A stretch of 64,000 nt of DNA from the NCBI RefSeq assembly GCF_000373245.1, contig NZ_KB890738.1, positions 439,713 to 503,712 on the forward strand, in the 5' to 3' direction. This DNA comes from Echinicola pacifica DSM 19836. Lineage in GTDB: Bacteria; Bacteroidota; Bacteroidia; Cytophagales; Cyclobacteriaceae. Positions 36,749-44,561 of this stretch are shown here, one piece after another. A program made the position numbers and the translations under genes. The notes below the pieces were generated by a model. It was given only the letters and a program-made list of their open reading frames with translations, was not told the origin of the DNA and searched no databases. Within the stretch, counting starts at the first letter, position 1. The number at the start of each line of letters is the position of its first letter.

Positions 36749-37870
36749 TTAATACACCTTGGCCTTCCAGGCAGGATATTCCACCTCCAAAAGCTTCTCT
36801 GCATAGTTTCCTATATAGCTATAGCCCACTCTGCGTTCGTACTCGATTTCAGAAAGCTGCTTTTTGGGAATGCCATCTCTGCCTACAAACATAGGTTCCT
36901 GCTCTTTGAGATCGTAAAATCTCGCCCATAGTGGGCCGGCATTAGCATCATCCTCTATCACGAGGTCGTAGCCTTTGGCGAGTGATTCATCTTTAATCTT
37001 CACCACTTTCTTACCTCTGATTGCATGGCTCCCAAACCAGGCTACGGCGCTCTCTATGGCCTCTATCACCTGCTGATCGGGCTGATCCAGACCCATCAGA
37101 AATTTCACTATCCCCACACTTTCGGCACTAGAAAGACTAGGTAGTTCATAGGCTCTGGCCTTGGCAGGAGCTAGGCTTTGTTCATCATGCTGGGCACACC
37201 AGATGGTTTTCTTCCCTGCTATCTCCACCTGTGTTTGTACTATGATTTGCAGGCCTTTTTGCAGGGCAAGGCTGGCTTGATCCCGTCGATCCTGATCCAC
37301 AAAGTCATAAGGAGCACTTCCTTCGGCGATACTCTTTAGGCTGAGCATCACGGCTATCATCGCATTATCATTATAGGTGATATGGGTGTAATAGCCCTTT
37401 CGCAACGGATAATATTGCGGCCAGCCGCCATTATCATATTGGGCGGCGAGGAGGTAGTCGATTCCTTTCACCAATGCCTGCTGATATTTCTTTTCTTTGC
37501 TGGCCTGATATACTTTGGCCAGATAATTCATCTGGCTGGTCGTGGCGCCATTATCAATGGTGGTACCGATTTCTTTAGATTTATCAGCAGATAGCTTTTT
37601 CTTATCCGCCTGATCGAGCACTTTTGCCATATCGATATTCTTATTCCAGCCCCCATTATTATTCTGGAATAGCAGGACATTATCAGCGATTCTCAGCGCC
37701 TCCGCACTGCCAAACCATTCCCCTTTTTGCCTTTGCGCTTCATTCCAGGAGAGATTTTTACCAGATTGGGCCTGCGAAGTAGTGGCGATGCTGATCAGCA
37801 CTAGCAGGCAGGAAACTAATATCCTAAGCAAATAAGCAGGGAATCGGTTAGCTTGTCGGGTATTTTTCAT
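36749..37870 (-). CDS. pelA: PL10 pectate lyase
   Basis: A 373-residue secreted pectate lyase of family PL10, an (alpha/alpha)3 toroid that cleaves polygalacturonate by beta-elimination. The signal peptide ends near TTSQAQ (residue 35). Family sequences include NNNGGWNKNIDM, TIDNGATTSQMNYL (with the calcium/active-site Asp), QYDNGGWPQYYP and THITYNDNAMI, and the RAYELPSLSS segment carries the catalytic-region Arg. Length is usual. Its ATG overlaps the GH28 stop by four bases (ATGA at 37867-37870), so lyase and hydrolase are translationally coupled and should attack the same galacturonan backbone. It differs from the PL1 at 28498-30213 in fold and is likely complementary to it. Confidence 0.95.
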   Translation of the reverse strand: MKNTRQANRFPAYLLRILVSCLLVLISIATTSQAQSGKNLSWNEAQRQKGEWFGSAEALRIADNVLLFQNNNGGWNKNIDMAKVLDQADKKKLSADKSKEIGTTIDNGATTSQMNYLAKVYQASKEKKYQQALVKGIDYLLAAQYDNGGWPQYYPLRKGYYTHITYNDNAMIAVMLSLKSIAEGSAPYDFVDQDRRDQASLALQKGLQIIVQTQVEIAGKKTIWCAQHDEQSLAPAKARAYELPSLSSAESVGIVKFLMGLDQPDQQVIEAIESAVAWFGSHAIRGKKVVKIKDESLAKGYDLVIEDDANAGPLWARFYDLKEQEPMFVGRDGIPKKQLSEIEYERRVGYSYIGNYAEKLLEVEYPAWKAKVY

Positions 37871-39501
37871 GGTTTATAGTAGTTGGATGAAGCCCAGCCT
37901 TTCGGTTTGGAGGGCTGCGTATTTATAAATCGTATGCTATCGGAGGCTTCCCCTTTTATAGTGCTAATAATATTGCCGCCAGGCACATGAAAAATAGCCT
38001 TATCGAAAACCACCTCTCGGGTATCCAGGAACTGGAGAAGGGAGTCGTCACTGACCACTTCAATATTCCTGAAGCTCAGCTGCCTGGCATCATCGGCCCG
38101 GAATAGTTTTCGACTGTCTTTGACCACTACATTCTCCATTTGGAGATTTTGGAGGGGTGACTCGGGGATTCCATTGATATTCACAAAGGTGGAGGCGGTC
38201 TCCACCAGAATATCCTTGATATAAATATCCTTAAACTGCGGGGTGAGCTCATTGACTTCCCGCGGTGGATTTCTTTTGGCCAGCTCTCCCACATATAATT
38301 CCTGACCGAGCATATCCCATCGGAAGGCTGTCTGCCGGAGATTCATCCTCAATCTTTCATAGTATAGATTTTCGCCACCACCACCTCTGGGTCTGCGGGT
38401 TTTGAAGCGTATGCCCACGCCTGTATTGTCAAAAACACAGTCATGGACATAGATATTCCTGATCTTTCCTGCGGTCTCGCTGCCCACGGTGATCCCTCCA
38501 TGACCTTCCTTGGCCAGGCAGTAGCGCACCACCACATTTTCGGTGGGCTTATTGACGCGAATGCCGTCTATGCCCCGCCCAGCTTTCATGGTAAAGCAAT
38601 CATCACCATTGTTCAAGGTGGAGTATTCGATGAGCACATTTCTGGAAGATTCTATATCGATACCATCTCCCCGAGGGATACCCACCGAGTTTACCGTGAC
38701 GCCACGGATGATCACGCCGTCGCAGTACACCGGCACAATATTCCAAAACGCAGTCTGCTCAAGGGTGAGCCCTTCGATATACACATTGGTGCAGGCGGTG
38801 GGCGAGATGAACATGGGCAGGAAAATCGATTCACCATCATGGCCCTCATATATTCGTTGATGCACGGGCAGGTCCACATTGACAAAATTCTCTGTGACAT
38901 CCTCGGTCATCATCTGGTCCTTGACGGGTCCATCTTCAGGGCCGAATAATGTACCTTGGCCCGTCAGGGCAATATTATCCTGCTGGTACGCGTATATGCA
39001 GGCGCCGAGGGACATGACTTCCACCCCCTCGTGCCGTGTAAATACCGCTGGGCGATAATCTTCCAGCTGTCCACTAAAATGCAGCTCGGCGTCCTTTGCC
39101 AGGTGAAGGTTTACATTGCTCTTCAGGCTGATTCTGCCGGACTTCCACCGTCCTGCCGGAATCAGGACCTTACCACCACCCTGCTGGCTCACCTCGTCGA
39201 TGGCTTTTTGGATGATGGCTGTCGCCAAAACACCTTCCTCCGCACCCCGGTCTTTGATGCTGATAGTGAGCGCCGGGAAGGTAGGAATCTGAAAGCTCGG
39301 CATTGGAAATGGGGCCTCCACAGGCTCAATGATTGCGGGCATAGCTGCGGCCCCCACCTGATCTTTGGTCAGGAGGCTGTCTAGTGGAAAGGGGGCCTCC
39401 TGGCTTTGGCTGCTATGATTGGGATCAGAGCAGGCAATAAGCAAGGCAGATATGCTGAGCAAAAAGACCCTTGGAAGGAGATGGTTTATCATTGGGAACA
39501 T
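37867..39501 (-). CDS. GH28 polygalacturonase-type lipoprotein
   Basis: A 544-residue GH28 beta-helix enzyme, lipidated at Cys24 (lipobox LIAC). Catalytic motifs are complete: GDGIDIES (in place of the common NTDGI), NNGDDCFTMK with the paired Asp, GHGGITVGS with the His, and GIRFKTRR with the Arg-x-Lys. Lipidation suggests anchoring, whereas the other GH28 at 21295-22893 looks secreted. It is the first gene of the leftmost-transcribed unit and is coupled to PL10 by an ATGA overlap. Together they would make a compact galacturonan-cutting pair. The PUL ends here: the next genes on the right are core genes. Confidence 0.94.
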   Translation of the reverse strand: MFPMINHLLPRVFLLSISALLIACSDPNHSSQSQEAPFPLDSLLTKDQVGAAAMPAIIEPVEAPFPMPSFQIPTFPALTISIKDRGAEEGVLATAIIQKAIDEVSQQGGGKVLIPAGRWKSGRISLKSNVNLHLAKDAELHFSGQLEDYRPAVFTRHEGVEVMSLGACIYAYQQDNIALTGQGTLFGPEDGPVKDQMMTEDVTENFVNVDLPVHQRIYEGHDGESIFLPMFISPTACTNVYIEGLTLEQTAFWNIVPVYCDGVIIRGVTVNSVGIPRGDGIDIESSRNVLIEYSTLNNGDDCFTMKAGRGIDGIRVNKPTENVVVRYCLAKEGHGGITVGSETAGKIRNIYVHDCVFDNTGVGIRFKTRRPRGGGGENLYYERLRMNLRQTAFRWDMLGQELYVGELAKRNPPREVNELTPQFKDIYIKDILVETASTFVNINGIPESPLQNLQMENVVVKDSRKLFRADDARQLSFRNIEVVSDDSLLQFLDTREVVFDKAIFHVPGGNIISTIKGEASDSIRFINTQPSKPKGWASSNYYKP

Positions 39502-39670
39502 TGTTTACCTACTGGATCAAGGTACTAGGAGTATTCTCAAAAGCTATCCTGTCCTATCCTGAAAGTCAGGAAAAAAAGTGAATGGGAAGTGGGATGGGGA
39601 AGACTATATGATTTGGGGGGGGCAGTGGAGGGATTAGGGGTTTGGCAAGGGAGGCTGAAGAAAATTTGGG

Positions 39671-39700
39671 CAAAAAAAAACGGAGCTTATTCGGCTCCGT
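39671..39700 (-). terminator. terminator overlapping the end of the RNase G gene
   Basis: Stem ACGGAGC (39680-39686) with GCTCCGT (39694-39700), followed on the minus strand by a run of nine T (plus-strand A at 39672-39680). The 5' arm contains the last codons and the stop of the RNase G gene, so transcription ends immediately after it, separating core genes from the pectin locus. Confidence 0.88.
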
Positions 39701-41258
39701 CTTTTACTTCCAGTTCTATTTCTTCTCCTGATTGATCCAGGAATTTATACTCCGTCACTGGTAATGAAGAATCTTTGATCAAGGTTACCCATTTGAAATA
39801 CTTAAAAAACCACTTGACCCTTTTGGATATCATGCCATGGGTAAAGTAGGCATGAAGGTAAGGGTGTAGACCAATTTTAATGGTTGATAAGTTTTGGTGC
39901 ACTGCAGTATGTTCAAGGTCTCTTTCCAGTTTGTCAGCTACCAGGATCGAAGCCTGGATTTTGCCTGTACCATTACAAGAAGGACAGGTTTCTTTAGTGA
40001 CAATATTTACTTCCGGTCTGACGCGCTGCCTGGTTATTTGCATTAAACCAAACTTAGTGAGTGGCAGGACGGTATTTTTGGACCGGTCATCCTTCATTTC
40101 ATTTTTCATGGCATCATAGATGGCGCGTTTATTTTCGGCCTTTTTCATATCTATGAAGTCAATGACAATGATACCTCCCATATCCCGGAGGCGAAGTTGT
40201 CTGGCAATTTCTTTTACGGCAACCAGGTTAGTTTTCAGTGCTGTAGTTTCCTGGTCACTTTCTTGATTGGACTTATTACCGCTGTTCACGTCGATGACGT
40301 GCAGGGCCTCGGTATGTTCGATGATCAGATAGCCACCGTGTTGGAGGCTAACTGACTGTCCAAAGAGACTTTTGATTTGTTTTTCAATACCAAAACTTTC
40401 AAAGAGCTTAGCTTTTCCGTTGTAAAGCTTAACAATTTTTTCCTTTTCTGGGGCGATAGATCTTATATAAGTTCGTATCTGATCATAAATTACCTCATCC
40501 TCTACCGTGATTGCATCGAATGATTCGTTGAGCAGGTCTCTCACAATGGAGCTGGCCATGCTCATTTCTCCTATAACCTTGTCTTTGCTTTTGGCTTTCA
40601 TCAGCTTGACCATACCTTCATCCCAGCTTACTACCAGGTTTCTGAGGTCTTTGTCTAATTCTGTGACAGATTGACCTTCAGCAACAGTTCTGATAATAAC
40701 GCCGAAATTATCGGGTTTAATGGAAGTGATGAGTCTGGCGAGTCTTTTTCTTTCCTCTGCTTTGCGTATCTTTTTGGATACGTTGACAGTATTGGAGAAA
40801 GGTACCAGCACCAAGTAACGACCGGCTAGGGAGAGCTCACAGGATAGTCGTGGGCCTTTTGTAGAAATAGGCTCCTTTACAACCTGAACTAAGATTTGGT
40901 TATTTTTAGAAAGGACTTGGGAAATTTTTCCCAGCTTTTCTATCTCAGGTTCTAGATTAAAGCCCTTAAGGGTGGGTTCCTGTTGGTGGTTATTCCTGAT
41001 CTGTTTGGTATATTTGATCAGGCTTTTCACCTTAGGACCTAGGTCTTGGTAGTGCAAGAATGCATCTTTTTCGTATCCTACATCAATAAAAGCCGCATTA
41101 AGGCCATTGACGATTTTACGAACAGTACCTAGGTACATGTCCCCCACTTTAAACTGATTGCTGTCCTCATCAGAGTGCAGCTCCACCAGTCCCTTATCTT
41201 TTACGAGGGCAATTCGACTTCCGTTTTGAGCAGAATCTATTACTAATTCCGTACTCAA
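39687..41258 (-). CDS. rng: RNase E/G family ribonuclease
   Basis: A 523-residue endoribonuclease of the RNase E/G family, used in rRNA maturation and mRNA turnover. It has an N-terminal S1 domain (about 36-125) and the catalytic core with magnesium-binding Asp323 (VIDVNSG) and Asp367 (IVIDFID), followed by the zinc-link CPSC (Cys425, Cys428). The start is TTG at 41258. It is supported by an AAGGAG site seven bases upstream, a rare clear Shine-Dalgarno in this window, and by alignment of the STELVIDS N terminus with Bacteroidota RNase G. Upstream on the same strand are a tiny ribosomal-type gene, a TPR gene and HU, so this may be a growth-related cluster. Confidence 0.96.
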   Translation of the reverse strand: MSTELVIDSAQNGSRIALVKDKGLVELHSDEDSNQFKVGDMYLGTVRKIVNGLNAAFIDVGYEKDAFLHYQDLGPKVKSLIKYTKQIRNNHQQEPTLKGFNLEPEIEKLGKISQVLSKNNQILVQVVKEPISTKGPRLSCELSLAGRYLVLVPFSNTVNVSKKIRKAEERKRLARLITSIKPDNFGVIIRTVAEGQSVTELDKDLRNLVVSWDEGMVKLMKAKSKDKVIGEMSMASSIVRDLLNESFDAITVEDEVIYDQIRTYIRSIAPEKEKIVKLYNGKAKLFESFGIEKQIKSLFGQSVSLQHGGYLIIEHTEALHVIDVNSGNKSNQESDQETTALKTNLVAVKEIARQLRLRDMGGIIVIDFIDMKKAENKRAIYDAMKNEMKDDRSKNTVLPLTKFGLMQITRQRVRPEVNIVTKETCPSCNGTGKIQASILVADKLERDLEHTAVHQNLSTIKIGLHPYLHAYFTHGMISKRVKWFFKYFKWVTLIKDSSLPVTEYKFLDQSGEEIELEVKDGAE

Positions 41259-41308
41259 ATCGTGTCTCCTTTTTTATGTTAATGAACGTGTTTGTTTAAA
41301 AACTCAAA

Positions 41309-41333
41309 AAGAAGAAGTGTATTACTTCTTCTT
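41309..41333 (-). terminator. weak hairpin at the end of the bS22-like gene
   Basis: AAGAAGAAGT (41309-41318) pairs with ACTTCTTCTT (41324-41333) around a five-base loop, and on the minus strand a short T run follows. The arm includes the last codons of the small gene. It may attenuate transcription before RNase G. The AT-rich stem makes it weak. Confidence 0.4.
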
Positions 41334-41411
41334 ATGTCTGTTTTTTCTTAGTCTTTTCTTACGCTTGTGCGTAGAGATCTTATGTCTTTTTCTTTTTTTA
41401 CCGCAAGGCAT
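41322..41411 (-). CDS. bS22/mS38-like 29-residue ribosomal protein (AURKAIP1/COX24 type)
   Basis: A 29-residue, extremely basic protein: MPCGKKRKRHKISTHKRKKR, then nine more residues ending KKK. Nearly two-thirds of the residues are Lys, Arg or His. The KRKRHKxxTHKRKKRLRKNRHKK pattern is that of the AURKAIP1/COX24 domain, the bacterial match of mitochondrial mS38 and mycobacterial bS22, a peptide lying near the decoding centre of the small ribosomal subunit. Similar short genes are conserved beside RNase G in Bacteroidota. It is easily missed because it is under 100 bases. It lies 63 bases before the RNase G start, with the TPR gene 29 bases upstream. Its role here is inferred from the family. 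Confidence 0.85.
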   Translation of the reverse strand: MPCGKKRKRHKISTHKRKKRLRKNRHKKK

Positions 41412-41440
41412 AATCTTATGGATTTAAGTTTAACAATACT

Positions 41441-42259
41441 TTATAGTTGTCCCATATAATTCTCCACACTTGAGAGGATCATAGGATCTTCTGTCATGTC
41501 TTGAACCAGCTGAAACTGTTTTTTCGCTTTATTTTTTTGATTTGATTCCAGATAGCTTACGCCCAGATAAAACTGGCCCTGAACGTTCTCAGGATAATAA
41601 CCTATCAATTCTTCAAATCGTTCCACCGCCCTTTTGTACTGACCGGACTGCATGGAAAGTACTCCCATATTGAAGAGTGCTTCTTGGTTGGTCGGGTCTT
41701 CCTCCAATACTTCACGCAGCATCATGATGCCTTGCATGGGATTGGTGGAGGACACATGAGTCATCGCGACTTTGGTCTTCAGGTCCAGACGCTCCGGCTG
41801 ATCTTCCAAAACCTTGTTAAGATAACTGCGGGTTTCTTCTGCCAAAACGGCCATTTTCTCCTGACTCATTGCGAAGCCAAAGGCCTCGTAATAGGCATTT
41901 CCTGCTTTTTCCATGTTATCTACAGTGGGATACTGCGCTGCAGCTTCCCCCAAATAGTAAGCCGCACTGTCGTATATCCCTGATTTACGGTAGATACCTG
42001 CCAATGAATCTGCAAATATAGTAAATTTTTCTTTACTATCTGCAATTTTCAGTTTGGCTATCAGGCTACTAACCGCATCTTTCTCACCATCGGACACTCG
42101 AGCATCATGGGCCTGGAGAACAGAATCAGTTGCCACAGCATCATTCTGACCGATATTTTCACTCTCCTCAGCATTATCCACCACCACGCGGGGCAAAGAA
42201 TAAATTATTCCTACTAAGACAATAACAACAACGATCAGAATGATTTGTGACTTCTTCAT
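41441..42259 (-). CDS. membrane-anchored tetratricopeptide-repeat protein
   Basis: A 272-residue protein with one N-terminal membrane anchor (about 4-22, ILIVVVIVLVGIIYSLP) and a periplasmic body. Residues 90-270 hold helical pairs with TPR spacing: AAYYLGEAAAQYP, ALFNMGVLSMQSGQYKRAVERFEELIGYYPENVQGQ and similar. TPR domains usually mediate protein contacts. No enzyme motif is present. It lies between HU (18 bases upstream) and the bS22-like gene, and similar TPR genes beside HU and RNase G are common in Bacteroidota, though the reason is not known to me. Co-transcription with HU is likely. Confidence 0.9.
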   Translation of the reverse strand: MKKSQIILIVVVIVLVGIIYSLPRVVVDNAEESENIGQNDAVATDSVLQAHDARVSDGEKDAVSSLIAKLKIADSKEKFTIFADSLAGIYRKSGIYDSAAYYLGEAAAQYPTVDNMEKAGNAYYEAFGFAMSQEKMAVLAEETRSYLNKVLEDQPERLDLKTKVAMTHVSSTNPMQGIMMLREVLEEDPTNQEALFNMGVLSMQSGQYKRAVERFEELIGYYPENVQGQFYLGVSYLESNQKNKAKKQFQLVQDMTEDPMILSSVENYMGQL

Positions 42260-42277
42260 ATGCCTTTTTGCTCCGGA

Positions 42278-42586
42278 TTAATCCTGTAGAGCGACTTGTT
42301 TAACTTTTTTACTGTTCTTGATTTTGTCAATGAACACCTTGGACGGCTTGAAGGCCGGCACATAATGCTCGTCAATCACAATAGCAGTGTTTTTAGAAAT
42401 GTTTCTAGCGATCTTTTTAGCTCGCTTCTTGTTGATGAAGCTGCCAAAGCCTCTCACGTAAATATTCTCTCCCTCAGACATAGAATCTTTCACTACTTTG
42501 AAGAATGCTTCAATAGTCTGGGTCACGTCATCCTTCTGGATTCCTGTCTTGTCCGAAATCTTGGTAATTACCTCTGCTTTAGTCAC
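42278..42586 (-). CDS. HU/IHF-family DNA-binding protein
   Basis: A 102-residue histone-like protein of the HU/IHF family, which bends and compacts DNA as a dimer. Helices 1-2 (TKAEVITKISDKTGIQKDD) and the beta-arm with VRGFGSFINKKRA and the proline-containing arm tip near VPAFKPSKVF are visible. The body is typical, with a C-terminal Lys-rich extension of about 10 residues. The start is GTG at 42586; no in-frame ATG is available upstream. Divergent to mutY with 158 bases between the starts, it probably shares a promoter region. A TAAATTTG box lies at 42651-42658 on the minus strand. Confidence 0.95.
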   Translation of the reverse strand: MTKAEVITKISDKTGIQKDDVTQTIEAFFKVVKDSMSEGENIYVRGFGSFINKKRAKKIARNISKNTAIVIDEHYVPAFKPSKVFIDKIKNSKKVKQVALQD

Positions 42587-42612
42587 TGTATTTGAATTTT
42601 AATTTGATTAAA

Positions 42613-42644
42613 TTGCTTAACAATCTATTAACCAACTAATTTTG
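42613..42644 (+). promoter_or_regulatory. Bacteroidota-type promoter for mutY
   Basis: TTG (42613-42615), 21 bases, then TAATTTTG (42637-42644), matching the Bacteroidota primary sigma consensus TTTG/TTG-N19-21-TAnnTTTG. Transcription would begin near 42651, leaving a leader of about 94 bases to the TTG at 42745. Divergent promoter elements for HU lie close by. Confidence 0.55.
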
Positions 42645-42744
42645 GGACTGCAAATTTAAATGATGCTTTTCAATATAAAAACAAAATGACGAAAATTAGC
42701 GTCTTTTGTTCAACGAAAAGTTTTCTCATAAAATTCCAAACATT

Positions 42745-43818
42745 TTGACTTTCAGCCCTTTTACCCCCCAGCTCTTGCATTGGTACCCCCTTCACAAAAG
42801 GGATTTGCCTTGGAGAAACACCCAAAATCCATACATCATTTGGCTGTCAGAAATCATTCTGCAACAAACTAGGGTCTCCCAAGGCCTTCCCTATTTTGAA
42901 AAATTTGTTAATAATTACCCAACAATCCGCCATCTCGCCGAAGCTCCCCTCGAAGATGTGCTAAGACTTTGGCAAGGTTTGGGCTATTATAGCCGCGCTA
43001 GAAATCTCCACGCCTGTGCCCGGCAAATTACCTATGAGCTCAACGGACAATTCCCTAATTCCTACCAGAATCTGCTCAAGCTAAAAGGCGTGGGTGAATA
43101 TACTGCCGCCGCGATTGCCTCCTTCGCCTTCCTCCAGCCTGTCGCCGTAGTGGACGGAAATGTCTTCAGGGTCCTCAGTCGATATTTTGGAATTTATACT
43201 GACATTGCCTCCGGCAAAGGAAAAAAAGAATTCCAACTGCTGGCCAATAGCCTCATCCCCGCGGACTCCCCGGACACCTTCAATCAGGCCATCATGGAAT
43301 TTGGTGCCCTCCAATGCGTGCCCAAATCCCCCGACTGCGACCAATGTCCGCTCCAGGATAGCTGCTTTGCCTACCAAAAAAAGGAAATCAACCTCCTCCC
43401 TGTCAAATTAAAGAAAGTAAAAGTCAGCACCAGGGCCTTCCTCTACCACGATATCGCCTGTGGAGACGCTGTCGTGGTCAATACCCGTCACGAAAAAGAC
43501 ATCTGGCAGGGCCTTACAGATTTCCCTTTGGTGGAATACAATTCCCCTGAAAACATCGACCCCGAAGACAGTAATTTATTCCAAGAGCTTCAAGCCTTTG
43601 AGCCGGAAGTAAACTATGAAAGCGAAAAGACTTACAAACATATTCTTTCTCATCAAAAAATTTTTTCAAACTTTGTAAGCTTCAAAGTCCCCGGGGAACA
43701 TTATACCTCTCTGGAAAGTTGGGCCCATAAAAGAGGCTTTGCAGTGATGCCAAAATCAGACTTGGAAAAGTTGGGGAAACCACAACTTATAGTACGGTAT
43801 TTGAACGATAAAAAATAA
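42745..43818 (+). CDS. mutY: A/G-specific adenine glycosylase MutY
   Basis: Base-excision repair glycosylase removing adenine opposite 8-oxoguanine. The HhH-GPD fold is clear: Glu36 in LSEIILQQTRV, helix-hairpin-helix LKGVGEYTAAAIASFAF, Asp137 in VVDGNVFRVLSR, and the 4Fe-4S cysteines Cys191, Cys198, Cys201 and Cys207. The start is TTG at 42745. With it these residues fall one position from their E. coli counterparts (Glu37, Asp138, Cys192...), which argues against the upstream TTG at 42706 (13 residues longer). The C-terminal domain (about 225-355) is the NUDIX-like MutT-type module recognizing 8-oxoG. No in-frame ATG lies near the 5' end. Confidence 0.95.
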   Translation: MTFSPFTPQLLHWYPLHKRDLPWRNTQNPYIIWLSEIILQQTRVSQGLPYFEKFVNNYPTIRHLAEAPLEDVLRLWQGLGYYSRARNLHACARQITYELNGQFPNSYQNLLKLKGVGEYTAAAIASFAFLQPVAVVDGNVFRVLSRYFGIYTDIASGKGKKEFQLLANSLIPADSPDTFNQAIMEFGALQCVPKSPDCDQCPLQDSCFAYQKKEINLLPVKLKKVKVSTRAFLYHDIACGDAVVVNTRHEKDIWQGLTDFPLVEYNSPENIDPEDSNLFQELQAFEPEVNYESEKTYKHILSHQKIFSNFVSFKVPGEHYTSLESWAHKRGFAVMPKSDLEKLGKPQLIVRYLNDKK

Positions 43819-44027
43819 TCCTTAAATTTAACAAAGCTCCATTGCGGGAATAAGGAATGTGGGATGGATAATAGGGAGCAGGCCTAGAGGCTGCCGTGGT
43901 TTTGTCTAAGGAGAATAGGCAATCATCCCATCCTTTGTGAGGATCATTGCATCGAAGGAAGGATTCTTCTTTTCGTGGATCATGGAGTATTTTATTAACC
44001 TAAATTTTAATAACAAAGCGTAAAATT

Positions 44028-44495
44028 ATGGCCGGTGTAAACAAAGTAATATTAGTTGGCAATCTGGGTAAAGACCCGGAGGTGAGGCATTTGGAATCTG
44101 GTAGTGTGGTAGCCAACGTGACACTAGCGACGACAGAAGCATACAAGGACCGGAATGGAAACCGGGTAGAGAATACTGAATGGCATGATCTGGAAATGTG
44201 GGATGGCCAAGCCAAAGTGGCTGAGCAATACCTGCGAAAAGGAAGTCAAATATTCGTGGAAGGGAAGATCAAGTCCGACACATGGCAAGACGAGCAGGGG
44301 AATAATCGCAAGAAAATGCGGATCCGCGTACTGAGCTTTACCATGCTGGGCAGCAGAACAGGAGCTGAAAATGGCGGTGCGCCACAAGGCAATCCCAACA
44401 CCATGAACCAAGGATCTCCCGCCCCACAAACTTCCGCCTCCATGCCTTCTTCTGGTGTTGATATGGACAATGTGGAAGACGATCTTCCGTTCTAA
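44028..44495 (+). CDS. ssb: single-stranded DNA-binding protein
   Basis: A 155-residue single-strand binding protein for replication and repair. The OB-fold is at about 1-110 (MAGVNKVILVGNLGKDPEVR...), then a Gly/Pro/Asn/Ser-rich linker, and the acidic tip VEDDLPF that binds partner proteins. Length and tail are typical of Bacteroidota SSB. It lies 209 bases after mutY and about 66 bases before the GldE-type gene, an arrangement (mutY-ssb-gldE) seen in many Bacteroidota. A promoter-like element for gldE lies between ssb and gldE, so gldE need not depend on ssb read-through. Confidence 0.97.
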   Translation: MAGVNKVILVGNLGKDPEVRHLESGSVVANVTLATTEAYKDRNGNRVENTEWHDLEMWDGQAKVAEQYLRKGSQIFVEGKIKSDTWQDEQGNNRKKMRIRVLSFTMLGSRTGAENGGAPQGNPNTMNQGSPAPQTSASMPSSGVDMDNVEDDLPF

Positions 44496-44504
44496 TATCA
44501 TCTA

Positions 44505-44538
44505 TTTGAAATTTGTAATGGATAAATCATTATTTTTG
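44505..44538 (+). promoter_or_regulatory. promoter candidate for the gldE-type gene
   Basis: TTTG (44505-44508), 22 bases, then TATTTTTG (44531-44538), close to the Bacteroidota consensus. Transcription would begin near 44545, 17 bases before the ATG at 44562. This fits that ATG rather than the upstream TTG at 44550. Confidence 0.5.
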
Positions 44539-44561
44539 CCAATCAACCTTTGAATCATTTA

